From NCBI GenBank assembly GCA_016180645.1, contig JACPAV010000003.1, positions 248,001 through 312,000 of the forward strand: a DNA stretch of 64,000 nt, read 5' to 3'. The notes under the pieces are model-generated. The model had not been told where the DNA came from, did not search any database, and saw only the letters and a program-made list of their open reading frames with translations. Below are positions 38,560 through 47,014 of the stretch, one piece after another. This stretch comes from Nitrospirota bacterium. GTDB lineage: Bacteria > JACPQY01. Position 1 is the first letter of the stretch. Every line of letters starts with the position of its first letter. The translations under genes and the position numbers were made by a program.

Positions 38560-39741
38560 GTGGAGATCCTCAAGGACCGCTCGTTCCAACTGGTCACCGC
38601 GAGCAATTTTTTCTTTCATCTGACCTTCACGGCCTTTTTTCTCCTGCCTTTGTACGTTCAGTCGCTCGGCGGCGACGAGGCCGAGATCGGCATTATCATG
38701 GGATCTTTCGGGCTGACGTCCATGTTCCTGATTCCGCTCGTGGGCAATCTACTGGATCGATACGGACGGAAGCCTTTCCTGTTGCTCGGCTGCATCTTGA
38801 TGGCCGTTGTTTCCCTGGCCTTCGGACTGATTCGGGACTACGACCCGTTCCTGTTTGGCGCCCTCCGAGCCTTGCAAGGGGCCAGCTTCTCCTGCGCCTT
38901 CATTGCGGCCAACGCGCTCATCGTGGATTTCGCGGAGCCCTCCGAGCGCGCCCGCGCCATTGGATATTTCGGCGTCTTTACGCTCGTCACGCACGCGATC
39001 GGGCCCATAATCGGCGAAGTTCTCCACGGAGTGATCGGCTATCGGTACGGTTTCCTTATTTCGACGGGCTGGAGCCTCGTGGGACTCCTTTTCGTGTTTC
39101 CGCTGCGAGAACCCGACCGGCCGGCCGAGGCCCGGGGCGGCGGCCATCCGCCTCGTGAATCGATCGGAATGCGGCTCCGGACGCCCCTGGCGACCGCCCT
39201 GCTGACAGGAGCCAGCTTCGTGGCCGTCCTCATCTTCGTGCCCGTACTGATGGAGACCCGGGGGTTGCGCCCCGTGAGCACTTTCTTCATTGGATACACG
39301 GCCGCGGCCACGGCGATGAGGCTTTTCTGCGGCGGCCTGTCGGATCGATGGGGGCGGCGTCCGACCATCTCGCTTTTTCTCACCGTGTTCTGTCTGAGCA
39401 CGCTGGTGCTGACGTTTGCGCCGAAAATGGAGCGCGGACTCTGGCCGCTGATCATTTTCGTTTCCCTGGCCTTCGGCGCGAGCCACGGCATGCTCTATCC
39501 CACTCTCAGCGCTCTGGTGGTGGACATGATGCAAGAGAACCAGAAGGGCCGCGCCGTCGCCTACTACAGTGGCGCGTTCAATGTGGGCGCAACGCTGGCG
39601 GCGTTTGCCCTGGGACCCGTGCTGAAGGCCTACGGCTACACCATCATGTTTGTGTGCTCCACGGCCGCCGCCTTGCTGGCTCTTCTGGTCTTTCACATCC
39701 CGACCACCGTCCCGGGGGCGAAACGAGCCGATGGAACTTGA
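38560..39741 (+). CDS. Major facilitator superfamily transporter
   Basis: A 393-residue, 12-helix transporter. The conserved cytoplasmic loop between helices 2 and 3 reads LLDRYGRKPFLL and its duplicate between helices 8 and 9 reads LSDRWGRRPTISL, the MFS motif A in both halves. Substrate cannot be told. The start is uncertain: GTG at 38560 gives MEILKDRSFQL directly before the first helix; frames further upstream overlap queC on the other strand. It is divergent from queC, and the next gene overlaps its end by 11 bases. Confidence 0.85.
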   Translation: MEILKDRSFQLVTASNFFFHLTFTAFFLLPLYVQSLGGDEAEIGIIMGSFGLTSMFLIPLVGNLLDRYGRKPFLLLGCILMAVVSLAFGLIRDYDPFLFGALRALQGASFSCAFIAANALIVDFAEPSERARAIGYFGVFTLVTHAIGPIIGEVLHGVIGYRYGFLISTGWSLVGLLFVFPLREPDRPAEARGGGHPPRESIGMRLRTPLATALLTGASFVAVLIFVPVLMETRGLRPVSTFFIGYTAAATAMRLFCGGLSDRWGRRPTISLFLTVFCLSTLVLTFAPKMERGLWPLIIFVSLAFGASHGMLYPTLSALVVDMMQENQKGRAVAYYSGAFNVGATLAAFALGPVLKAYGYTIMFVCSTAAALLALLVFHIPTTVPGAKRADGT

Positions 39742-40255
39742 CGGCGGAGCGCGGATCGCGCTCGCGGTGCTGGGAGTCCTCTGCGGCATGTTCGGCGAGA
39801 TCGTGTTCACGGCCGTAGCCGATTTCATCTCGCCTTCCTTCATCAAGAGTTGGAACGCCCACGCGAGGGGGTCCATCACCCAGGAAGCGCCGGCTTGGAG
39901 GGAGAAGCGGGATCGCCGGCTGACCGGCTACACCTTTCTTTGGATGATTCCCGTCTACGCGACAGGGACCCTTCTCTATGCTCCGGTGCACAACGCGATG
40001 GACTCATGGCCGACCCTGGTTCGAGTCGTTATCACGGCTTCGTATTTCTATGCTCTCGAATTCGGATTCGGCCTTCTCTTCAAAGGCCTCCTGGGCCGAT
40101 GCCCGTGGGACTATTCCTACTCGCGGTGGTCATTCCTCGGCGTCATACGATGGGACTACGCCCCCTCCTGGCTGGCGCTCGCTTTTGGCATCGACCACTT
40201 CTGGCCCAAGATTCTTCAGGCCGCCCGCGTGCTCTCCCCCATCCTCTGGCCCTGA
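39731..40255 (+). CDS. Small membrane protein with CmpB/ABC-type-IV-like domain
   Basis: A 174-residue protein with four or five hydrophobic segments (about 8-28, 66-84, 98-118, 146-160). The C-terminal half (ALEFGFGLLFKGLLGRCPWD, then YAPSWLALAFG) resembles the putative ABC-transporter type IV membrane family, which has a conserved E...G...WDYS pattern. Biological role is not established for that family. The ATG lies inside the end of the MFS gene, so the two are cotranslated. This is recognition by motif only. Confidence 0.6.
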   Translation: MELDGGARIALAVLGVLCGMFGEIVFTAVADFISPSFIKSWNAHARGSITQEAPAWREKRDRRLTGYTFLWMIPVYATGTLLYAPVHNAMDSWPTLVRVVITASYFYALEFGFGLLFKGLLGRCPWDYSYSRWSFLGVIRWDYAPSWLALAFGIDHFWPKILQAARVLSPILWP

Positions 40256-40347
40256 ATCGGTCGCCCGATCTCTTCGTTGACCTGACGAGTAGAGCGATAT
40301 GCGTTACCTCGGCCGCCAAGCCTACGAGCCCCCCCCTTCTGATCCGG

Positions 40348-41112
40348 TTACCTAATATGAAGCCAACCCATGTATTTTCTTAAGTGTTGCAACGCCTCCC
40401 CCAACGTTGGTGCGGGCGAATCTCCCCGGGAAAGACTAACCACGGTGGGAACGCCCATCGTGGAGAACGGCTCGTCACGTACTTCCGGAAAGGCTCTCGA
40501 GAGGTGCTTAAAAGTCGCCTTCTCCATCTGAGCCGGATATTGTTTCTTCAGTTCATCTACCATCGCGTTAATGTGGGAATAGACAATGTCGCCGTAGGCC
40601 AGCGCCTCATCACTCGTGGGAATATAGCCTTTGTGGACGACTGCATTTCGAAATTCTCGCCATGTACGCGTCTGAGCCTTCGAGGCCCCCGACAGCTCCG
40701 GCTTCACATCTTCAATCGTCGCAGCAGCCGCTCGATTCTCCATCATGTAGACAAAGAGATAGGCCCCGAATTGCCTTTCCGATTGATTGACAACCCACTT
40801 CCAAGTCTGGTCGTATGTCTCATCCACAATGTTGTTCTTGATGGAGATCACTCGCGTGTAATATTCGTAGAACCTCTCCAGCGCCGAGGCCATGCTTGTT
40901 ACGGCCTCTCGGGGATAGCCGTCCAGGAGAGCCATCGCCCCGATCTCGAATAGGACCTCAAACTTCTGCTGTTGCAGAGCCGTGACACTCCTATGGCCTC
41001 TCCCGCAGACCACAATGAACAACCCATCGTCCCTCATTTCGGCCGCCATAACCTCCGGGTCTGCTTGGAAGTTTTCACGCATGCATTGCATGCACGAGAT
41101 CCGTAGTCTCAT
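40348..41112 (-). CDS. HEPN-motif protein with N-terminal Cys/His cluster
   Basis: A 254-residue protein of no recognised named family. Residues 150-160 read TWREFRNAVVH, giving Arg155-Asn-x3-His160, the Rx4H motif with a polar residue after Arg that marks catalytic HEPN ribonucleases. It lies in an all-helical region as expected for HEPN. The N-terminus has C7-x2-C10 and C36-x3-H40, a possible zinc finger. GGAGGG sits three bases before the ATG. It is the last gene of the defence island, 74 bases after the helicase stop. A toxic RNase or abortive-infection role is inferred from motif and context. The alternative is a non-catalytic Abi-like protein. Confidence 0.6.
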   Translation of the reverse strand: MRLRISCMQCMRENFQADPEVMAAEMRDDGLFIVVCGRGHRSVTALQQQKFEVLFEIGAMALLDGYPREAVTSMASALERFYEYYTRVISIKNNIVDETYDQTWKWVVNQSERQFGAYLFVYMMENRAAAATIEDVKPELSGASKAQTRTWREFRNAVVHKGYIPTSDEALAYGDIVYSHINAMVDELKKQYPAQMEKATFKHLSRAFPEVRDEPFSTMGVPTVVSLSRGDSPAPTLGEALQHLRKYMGWLHIR

Positions 41113-41186
41113 CTGCCCTCCAACTCCCTATCCCCGCGATCCAATGCGAAGTTGCGGTGCCTACGGTGTGCCAAGGACCACCTCCT

Positions 41187-44100
41187 CTACCCGCCGGACA
41201 TGAAGTCAAAGCAGACCAAGCGCAGGCTCTCACGGCTGAGCTGCGTGGGCTTGCGGTTTGAACCTCCGGCCCCCACGCCCCCGGCGGCCCCATACTTCCC
41301 CATGAGATCCTCTATCACTCCAACCAATCCCCTCACGTCCTTTCCCCTTTGGAAGGCCTTGTGGGCGGACCGCAACTCCGCCACCTGGACGCCCAGCAAG
41401 GGCCGACTCAGGAATCGGATCACTTCGATCGTGCGCTTCCGATCCAGGTCTGGGTGGTTCGCATAGCCTTGAAGAATGGTCGCCAGAGTTTGCTGGATGG
41501 GATCCACTGAGCGCGGCGCAGACTGTAGTGCCTTCTGTTCTTCTAGGGACCTGAGAATGCTCTCGATGATCCTCTCCTGGATTTCGAAGACATTCTTGAA
41601 CATGCTCGGCTCGACCACCCGTGGGGTGTCGCGGTCACAGGCGATCAGATTCCCGATAATGTACCTGTTATCCAGAATGTCATCCGTTTTCGAATCGTAG
41701 TACTTCCAGAAATTCATGACACCCGATCCCGGAACGTCCGCCTGGAAAAAGAAGAAGATCCCCTTGGCTCCCGCCTTTACGAGGCCGGAGTGGATACCAT
41801 CCGGGATCGAATCCAGCATTTCCTTCCCGCCGGCCCCGATGACCCCCCTCAACTGTTGGAGCAGGAATTCGCTGCTTGCCAGTTCCGCGAATTGTTCCTC
41901 CTCCTCCATGACGGCGCCATCTTCCTCGCTGATCCGCCGAAGGGTGTTGAAATTCCGGGGATGAACGGTTTCGCCAAGAACGCTGGCATCTAAGAACCCC
42001 GCCCGATCAATGTCGGCGATTTTTCTGCTCAGTCGCTCGACCAATCCGAGCAGGCGATCCAATCCGGCGTCCGGAAACATGTTGTAGATCCAGAGAACGT
42101 CGAAATCGCTCCCAATGCGATCAATCCGACCCGCTCGCTGGACCATCCTGGTCGGGTTCCAATGGAGGTCGTAGTTGATGAGATGCCCACAGTCCTGGAG
42201 ATTCTGCCCCTCGGAGAGCACGTCCGTTGAAACAAGGATATGAATTTCCCGATCCGTGCCGATCCAGTCGGGCCTGTCGTTTGCCTTGGGGGCGAATCCC
42301 TGGACGATTCGGAGCCGCTCCTTGGGGTCGGCTCCGCTGTCCATCCGGCGGATGCTCACGCCTCCGAGTGATTTCCGGAACGCCTCGGCGGCGGGATTCT
42401 CGGGGTGCCCCAAGTGGCGATACAGGTATCGTGCCGTGTCCTTGTAATGGGTGAAGATCAGGACTCTCTTCCCGAGAAAATCCGTGGAGAGCAGATCCTT
42501 GAGCCGTGAAAGCTTGGCATCGGCCTCGGGTTTGATGTCCTTGATGCGGAGCCAGATGTCGTTAAGGATTTCAACGTCGTGTTGAACGGCCCTGTGGAGC
42601 TTTCGGAGGTCGTAGAGATTCGGATCGACCGTCCCAACAGATTCAAGAACCTTGCGCGCCTCCTCATTGGCGTCAATTTCCTCCGCCCGCGATAGCGGCG
42701 TCGCATCGTCCTCCTCTTCCTCGCTCGCCACGTATCTCATCGCCTTCTCGAAGTCTGAGCTTCTGATCAGACGGCCGCCCAGGATGTATTCCTCGAACGT
42801 CTTCAGGAATGAGAGGGCGCGGCGGACGCTGATTCGAAATGCCTCAACGCTCGACTCGAACCTCTTGAGATAACGGCTCTTGAAAATGCCGACGAGCGCC
42901 TCCTCACGGCCTGCTTCCATCTCGTCCACCTGCACCCCCTCCTTCTTGTAGTCCTCCAAGTTGTAGGGGGCGAGTTTCAACTTGTCGATCCCCGAGACAA
43001 TGCCCTCATAGATACCGGCATAGGTGCGTTCCAAGTCGTAGCGGACGGTCTTCAGTTTTCGCTCCGGGAAATGAATCTTTTTCCCGCGGATCGTGGCCTC
43101 CGGGTAGGCTTTCCGAATGTGCGGACGGGTTCGGCGGATGACCGCTTCTTCCAGGAGGTTGTAGAGCGCAAACGTGGCGCTGTTTGCTCGTGATTCCCGC
43201 CTGGCCCGGAGGAAATACTTGTGCAGGTCTCCGATTCCGCAGGCCGCGAAATAGCTGCGATCACCCTTCGTGACGAGGCAGAATTGATTGTACAGGTCCA
43301 GCAGGTCATTGCTGATCGGCGTGGCCGTCAGCAGGATGATCTTCTTGGGCATGCCGTCCCGGCCCCTGCCCCCGTTGGTGCCGATAATCCTCTCGAGGCT
43401 TCCATACCGTTGGGCCGTGCGATTTCGGAAATTGTGGGATTCGTCCACCAGGAGGACGTCGGCATCGCCGAAGGGAGACGGGTCGAACTCCTCCCGTCCC
43501 AACTCTTCCTGGGAGACAACCGTCGCCGAGATGCTGGCTTCCCGCAGCTCACGCTCCCACATGTCGCGCAGGCTTGCCGGGCAGATGACCAGCGCCTTCT
43601 GGCGCATGTGGTAGGCGAAGTCTTCGAGGAGCTTCTTTCCGATCCACGTTTTCCCGAGGCCGACGGAGTCCGCGACCATGACTCCGTGGTAAATCCCAAG
43701 GATCTTGCGGGCTTTCTTGACTGCGTCCTCTTGGAATTCCGCCAACTCTACCGCTGAGCGCATGCCAGTCAGCGGGGCGTCTTCCAGTTCATCCTTGAAA
43801 TATTCGTAGAGCGCCTTGAGGTAGACTTGGTAAGGCGTGTATTCCTTCTGACCGAATTTCGACGCGTCGAGCAGGTCGATGAGATCGTGCTTGAAATCCC
43901 GCGCGTCCTCCCATTGTCGGTCGTACCATTGTTCCAGCTCAATGATGGCGCGGGCACCCACCTCGCTCTTGAGGAGCTGCCTGTTCTCTACGGTGATTCT
44001 CTCGCTCGGCTTCGCGTCGGAGAGCCAGGCGACGGATCGGGCGGCCTCAGTATCCTCAGCCTCTGTCTTTTCCAGAAGAACTTTGTGCGCGAGATTCAGT

Positions 44101-44591
44101 TCCCGGTTTGACGTAAGGCCGGGCACGGTGAAGTTGGAGGACCCGACGATGGCCACGATGGGCCGAAAGCGATCAAACAGCATCTGCTGCCCCGGTCGGT
44201 CCGAGTAGAACAGCCAACATTTGGCGTGGAGAAATCCCTCATCGTGGAGACGCACCAAGACCGATTCACGGCGTAGGTAGGCGATCAGGTCCTCGACAAG
44301 GCTTAGGGTCCTTTCCTCAAAGGGGAGGGCTTCAAGGTCCTTGCGAATCAGGCCCCGAATCGCCGCCGGATCGGGCCGGAGGCCAATCTGTTCCCCTGTG
44401 GTCGGTTCAGAGCCAAGCAGGAGTCGAAGATTGCCAAGCCCGGACAGGCCCTCTTTCACCAGGCCGAAGCCGCCGACCGTGAAATAGGCCGAGGCCACAT
44501 CGAGGGATCGGCCCTTGTGCGCTTCGAGAAGCGCCTTGAGGACACCCTGCAAATGGTGTGTTTGATTGTCGATGACATAGGGTATTTTCAT
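41187..44591 (-). CDS. PLD-domain SNF2-like helicase of a defence system
   Basis: A 1134-residue fusion. The N-terminal 170 residues form a phospholipase-D-like domain with HAK (122-124) and GSSNFT (150-155). The helicase part follows: Walker A GLGKT (311-315), motif II DESH (383-386), LLTATPISN (motif III), VLIFTHYKDTARYL at the second RecA domain and QRAGRIDRIG (motif VI). PLD-helicase fusions are known from defence islands alongside large methyltransferases. The ATG at 44591 (MKIPYVIDNQT) is nine bases after the abiEii stop; the earlier in-frame codon lies in that gene. A diverged copy of its first codons remains at 46937-47014. It probably acts on invading DNA with the methyltransferase at 48823-53256. 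Confidence 0.85.
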   Translation of the reverse strand: MKIPYVIDNQTHHLQGVLKALLEAHKGRSLDVASAYFTVGGFGLVKEGLSGLGNLRLLLGSEPTTGEQIGLRPDPAAIRGLIRKDLEALPFEERTLSLVEDLIAYLRRESVLVRLHDEGFLHAKCWLFYSDRPGQQMLFDRFRPIVAIVGSSNFTVPGLTSNRELNLAHKVLLEKTEAEDTEAARSVAWLSDAKPSERITVENRQLLKSEVGARAIIELEQWYDRQWEDARDFKHDLIDLLDASKFGQKEYTPYQVYLKALYEYFKDELEDAPLTGMRSAVELAEFQEDAVKKARKILGIYHGVMVADSVGLGKTWIGKKLLEDFAYHMRQKALVICPASLRDMWERELREASISATVVSQEELGREEFDPSPFGDADVLLVDESHNFRNRTAQRYGSLERIIGTNGGRGRDGMPKKIILLTATPISNDLLDLYNQFCLVTKGDRSYFAACGIGDLHKYFLRARRESRANSATFALYNLLEEAVIRRTRPHIRKAYPEATIRGKKIHFPERKLKTVRYDLERTYAGIYEGIVSGIDKLKLAPYNLEDYKKEGVQVDEMEAGREEALVGIFKSRYLKRFESSVEAFRISVRRALSFLKTFEEYILGGRLIRSSDFEKAMRYVASEEEEDDATPLSRAEEIDANEEARKVLESVGTVDPNLYDLRKLHRAVQHDVEILNDIWLRIKDIKPEADAKLSRLKDLLSTDFLGKRVLIFTHYKDTARYLYRHLGHPENPAAEAFRKSLGGVSIRRMDSGADPKERLRIVQGFAPKANDRPDWIGTDREIHILVSTDVLSEGQNLQDCGHLINYDLHWNPTRMVQRAGRIDRIGSDFDVLWIYNMFPDAGLDRLLGLVERLSRKIADIDRAGFLDASVLGETVHPRNFNTLRRISEEDGAVMEEEEQFAELASSEFLLQQLRGVIGAGGKEMLDSIPDGIHSGLVKAGAKGIFFFFQADVPGSGVMNFWKYYDSKTDDILDNRYIIGNLIACDRDTPRVVEPSMFKNVFEIQERIIESILRSLEEQKALQSAPRSVDPIQQTLATILQGYANHPDLDRKRTIEVIRFLSRPLLGVQVAELRSAHKAFQRGKDVRGLVGVIEDLMGKYGAAGGVGAGGSNRKPTQLSRESLRLVCFDFMSGG

Positions 44592-44599
44592 CACGACCC

Positions 44600-46015
44600 T
44601 CAATGTTTCGTGTCGACAAGATAACCCGATCGGCCCGAGCACCGGTAGCCATTTTTGTCTTTGTGGGGGTTTAGACGTCCGTTATTCTTCGTTCGACTGA
44701 ACTTCTTCCCGCAGTAGGAACATTCAAACACGTAGGTGGGTCTCCCCCGTCCCCGTGCACTCGAAGACCGAATTCGAGCGCCTGAGCCGCTGCCCTCTGT
44801 GGACCGTTGGGCCGTCGGAGGCGTGAGGAAGGGACCGGAAGCGGTCAGCTCAACCGCATACCTGGGCACGAACGGAATTTGCGTCACGGTTGCTCCCTGA
44901 ATCCGATCCACGCGATAGGATCTGGATTCTCCTGTTTGGTGCTTGACAGCGTAGAGAAGGAAACGACCGTCCTTGGTTCGCCGCAACGAATAAGGCTCGA
45001 TGAGCCGTCGGCTGCCTTGGTATCCAAGCTCTACGCAGAGCCGGTTCGCTGCTGCGAAACGAATCGTCTCAAGCGGAACCGGTGAGTGCCAAGCCTGTGC
45101 CATGGCGGGCGGGCGCCATGGCTCGTCAATCTCGGTGACGGTGATCGGGAACGCAGGCAGTTCCTTCTTCTGTGCGCTGCCTTGCATCCATTCGAGAACC
45201 CCGGGCAGTTCCTGCCAAAACTGCTCGAAGGGCGGGAGGGTTGGCAACTGGTGTTTGAGCATGCTTTCCCAATCCGCTTGCAACTCCCGGAGGCCGGGGT
45301 GATTCGTGAGATCCACCATTGTCGGAACGGAGAAACCTTTGAAGGCGCACTTCTTCTCAAGGGCATCCATCAGGAGGTGACGGTCCGGCGCGGCTCCATT
45401 GTACCGATGCAGGTGGATGACATCGTAGAGGTCTCGCGGCCTCAGCCGATCCCTCAGCGCCCGCAACTTCTCCGCGAATACCTCCTCGAATCGATAGCAG
45501 AGTATTTCGATTCCGCCGCCCGGTCCGTCCGAATACGGATGGTGCACGGGACGCTTCGCCGCCTCCAGCACGACCACTTCATCGGCCGTCAAATCGAGCC
45601 TGATCCGCGGCAGATCGCCGCGCATCCCCAAGGGGCCTCTGAATCCGAGCCGCCCTTGTGCCGACTGACCGCCCCTGGGATTCGTGTAGATATCGAAGCG
45701 GTGCGCATCGGCAGGCAGCTCTATGCCGGTCGCCTCATAAGTCCATGTAGCGACTTCGGCAAACGTTTTCGAAAGGAATTCCTCCTTCAGGTGATCCGGA
45801 TCTCTCAAGGTGAAATCCAGGTCTTCCGAGAAACGGTACGTCTCGAAAAAGCATTTCTTGAGACATGTGCCTCCCTTGAAGATCCAGCTTGAGCCAAGTG
45901 CATGGTGGTGCGCGATGCCCGCCAATAACCAACCCAGGACATAGTCCTTCTCAACGATGTTCGGGGCGAGCCCGAATTCTCTCGCGAGGTCCATGATTTC
46001 TTGCTTGTCGATCAC
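44600..46015 (-). CDS. AbiEii-type nucleotidyltransferase toxin fused to WYL-like and zinc-finger regions
   Basis: A 471-residue protein. Residues 1-300 are an AbiEii/AbiGii nucleotidyltransferase, with IFKGGTCLKKC (46-55), SEDLDF (63-68; D65 and D67 bind metal) and EKLRALRDRLRPRDLYDV. Such toxins modify tRNA or other targets with nucleotides. Residues about 312-390 (IRFAAANRL ... RRLIEPYSLRR ... SYRVDRI) look like a WYL domain, and 430-460 hold C432-x2-C435, His451 and Cys459, a likely zinc finger. These extra parts are absent from classical AbiEii (about 300 residues). GTG at 46015 overlaps the abiEi stop (GTGA) and gives the family-typical MIDKQEIMDLAREFGL; an in-frame ATG exists at 46036. 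Confidence 0.82.
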   Translation of the reverse strand: MIDKQEIMDLAREFGLAPNIVEKDYVLGWLLAGIAHHHALGSSWIFKGGTCLKKCFFETYRFSEDLDFTLRDPDHLKEEFLSKTFAEVATWTYEATGIELPADAHRFDIYTNPRGGQSAQGRLGFRGPLGMRGDLPRIRLDLTADEVVVLEAAKRPVHHPYSDGPGGGIEILCYRFEEVFAEKLRALRDRLRPRDLYDVIHLHRYNGAAPDRHLLMDALEKKCAFKGFSVPTMVDLTNHPGLRELQADWESMLKHQLPTLPPFEQFWQELPGVLEWMQGSAQKKELPAFPITVTEIDEPWRPPAMAQAWHSPVPLETIRFAAANRLCVELGYQGSRRLIEPYSLRRTKDGRFLLYAVKHQTGESRSYRVDRIQGATVTQIPFVPRYAVELTASGPFLTPPTAQRSTEGSGSGARIRSSSARGRGRPTYVFECSYCGKKFSRTKNNGRLNPHKDKNGYRCSGRSGYLVDTKH

Positions 46016-46851
46016 TCCGGTTTTTCCCTTGGCCAACTTTCAGGCACCCACAGACGCCATCTGGTGATGAGCCGTTTGCCCCGAACCGCCGGGTCAAGTT
46101 GGGCGTTGCCCGTGGGCATCTTCGCCCTGCACATCTTGAGGGATTCCTTTTCGTCGGGCGCGTACCGCTCCAACAGGTAGCCGAGGCGTTTGAACACCGC
46201 ACCGTTACCGAGTCGAATCGCGTAATCAATGATCCGGTTCATGTCCCTGCTCCTTAATCTCAGGTAGCTTGAGAACATGTCCGCCATGGAGCGAATTCCG
46301 CCTCCGACCTTGGGATCATCCAGCATGTCGAGAATCGTCCGCGCTTCATCTGATACGAACACCTTGACTTGCCCCCGCCAAACCGGCTTCAGCCCGAAGA
46401 GGACACCTTCAGGCACAGTCTTCAGCAGAAATGGTGTGCCTTTCAGCACCGGATTTCGTATTCGCGGACGTCGGGTTGTCATGACGACGACCGCCCGGAA
46501 AATCTGTTCCGTCAGCCCCCAATGGGCTGCCGCGCTCCACCCGCCGATGTAGCAAGGAGAATAGAGTTTCTCGGCGATCAGCCAAGGATCTTCGAGGGGA
46601 ACATCGGCCGTCCTGGATTCGAGCGGTACGGGGACATAGAGCCCACGGCGAACCCGCGAGAGCCACCCCTTCTTGGCCCAGCGGGACAGCAGCTTCGCCG
46701 CTGCGGTCGAACTGAATCCAAGCGCTCGGCTGGCCTCTTTTAGAGACACAGCTCCCTTGGAGGTCCGGAGGACCTCGGCTAGTCTTTGCCTATCGAGCCT
46801 CCCGAGTCCACCCACTTCACCCTTGGCCAGTGCAGTATATCCTAAGCGCAT
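46012..46851 (-). CDS. AbiEi-family antitoxin / transcriptional repressor
   Basis: A 279-residue type IV antitoxin. The N-terminal winged helix (LRTSKGAVSLKEASRALGFS ... LSRVRRGLYVPVP) is followed by the AbiEi domain (DPWLIAEKLYSPCYIGGWSA ... EARTILDMLDDPKVGG). AbiEi proteins bind inverted repeats in their own promoter and counter AbiEii. Here a TATTCA-N9-TGAATA repeat covers the -10 box. The ATG at 46851 lies six bases after the -10, so the mRNA probably has no leader. It overlaps abiEii by four bases. Confidence 0.85.
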   Translation of the reverse strand: MRLGYTALAKGEVGGLGRLDRQRLAEVLRTSKGAVSLKEASRALGFSSTAAAKLLSRWAKKGWLSRVRRGLYVPVPLESRTADVPLEDPWLIAEKLYSPCYIGGWSAAAHWGLTEQIFRAVVVMTTRRPRIRNPVLKGTPFLLKTVPEGVLFGLKPVWRGQVKVFVSDEARTILDMLDDPKVGGGIRSMADMFSSYLRLRSRDMNRIIDYAIRLGNGAVFKRLGYLLERYAPDEKESLKMCRAKMPTGNAQLDPAVRGKRLITRWRLWVPESWPREKPE

Positions 46852-46852
46852 T

Positions 46853-46873
46853 TATTCATACTAGAGGTGAATA
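46853..46873. promoter_or_regulatory. Inverted repeat operator over the abiE -10 box
   Basis: TATTCA (46853-46858) and TGAATA (46868-46873) are exact inverted arms with nine bases between. They cover the -10 hexamer and most of the following bases up to the start codon. An AbiEi dimer bound here would block RNA polymerase. Confidence 0.55.
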
Positions 46874-46886
46874 GCTGCTCTGTCAA
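46858..46886 (-). promoter_or_regulatory. sigma-70 promoter of abiEi-abiEii
   Basis: Perfect TTGACA -35 (46881-46886), 17-base spacer, TAGTAT -10 (46858-46863) on the minus strand. Only GAATAA separates the -10 from the ATG at 46851, so initiation would fall at or next to the A of the start codon, giving a leaderless transcript. Confidence 0.75.
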
Positions 46887-46936
46887 TATACTCACTTTTT
46901 CCGCCTATCCGTTGGCAGCGAGAATGGGGAGCGACC

Positions 46937-47014
46937 TCAAACGAGTTTTGGTGGCTGCTGCCTGCCCGGTTCTTCGGAGAGCGTCTGATTGTCGATGACG
47001 TACGGGATATTCAT
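46937..47014 (-). pseudogene. Remnant 5' end of a second PLD-helicase gene
   Basis: A 25-codon frame starting MNIPYVIDNQT, against MKIPYVIDNQT at the start of the intact helicase (44591). The first 32 bases match at 27 positions; four of the five differences are silent. After Thr11 the similarity ends (LSEEPGRQQPP) and a stop follows at 46937-46939. Its ATG overlaps the stop of the membrane-protein gene (ATGA), as expected for a gene that was once translated in tandem. The abiE promoter begins 50 bases further on. Confidence 0.75.
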
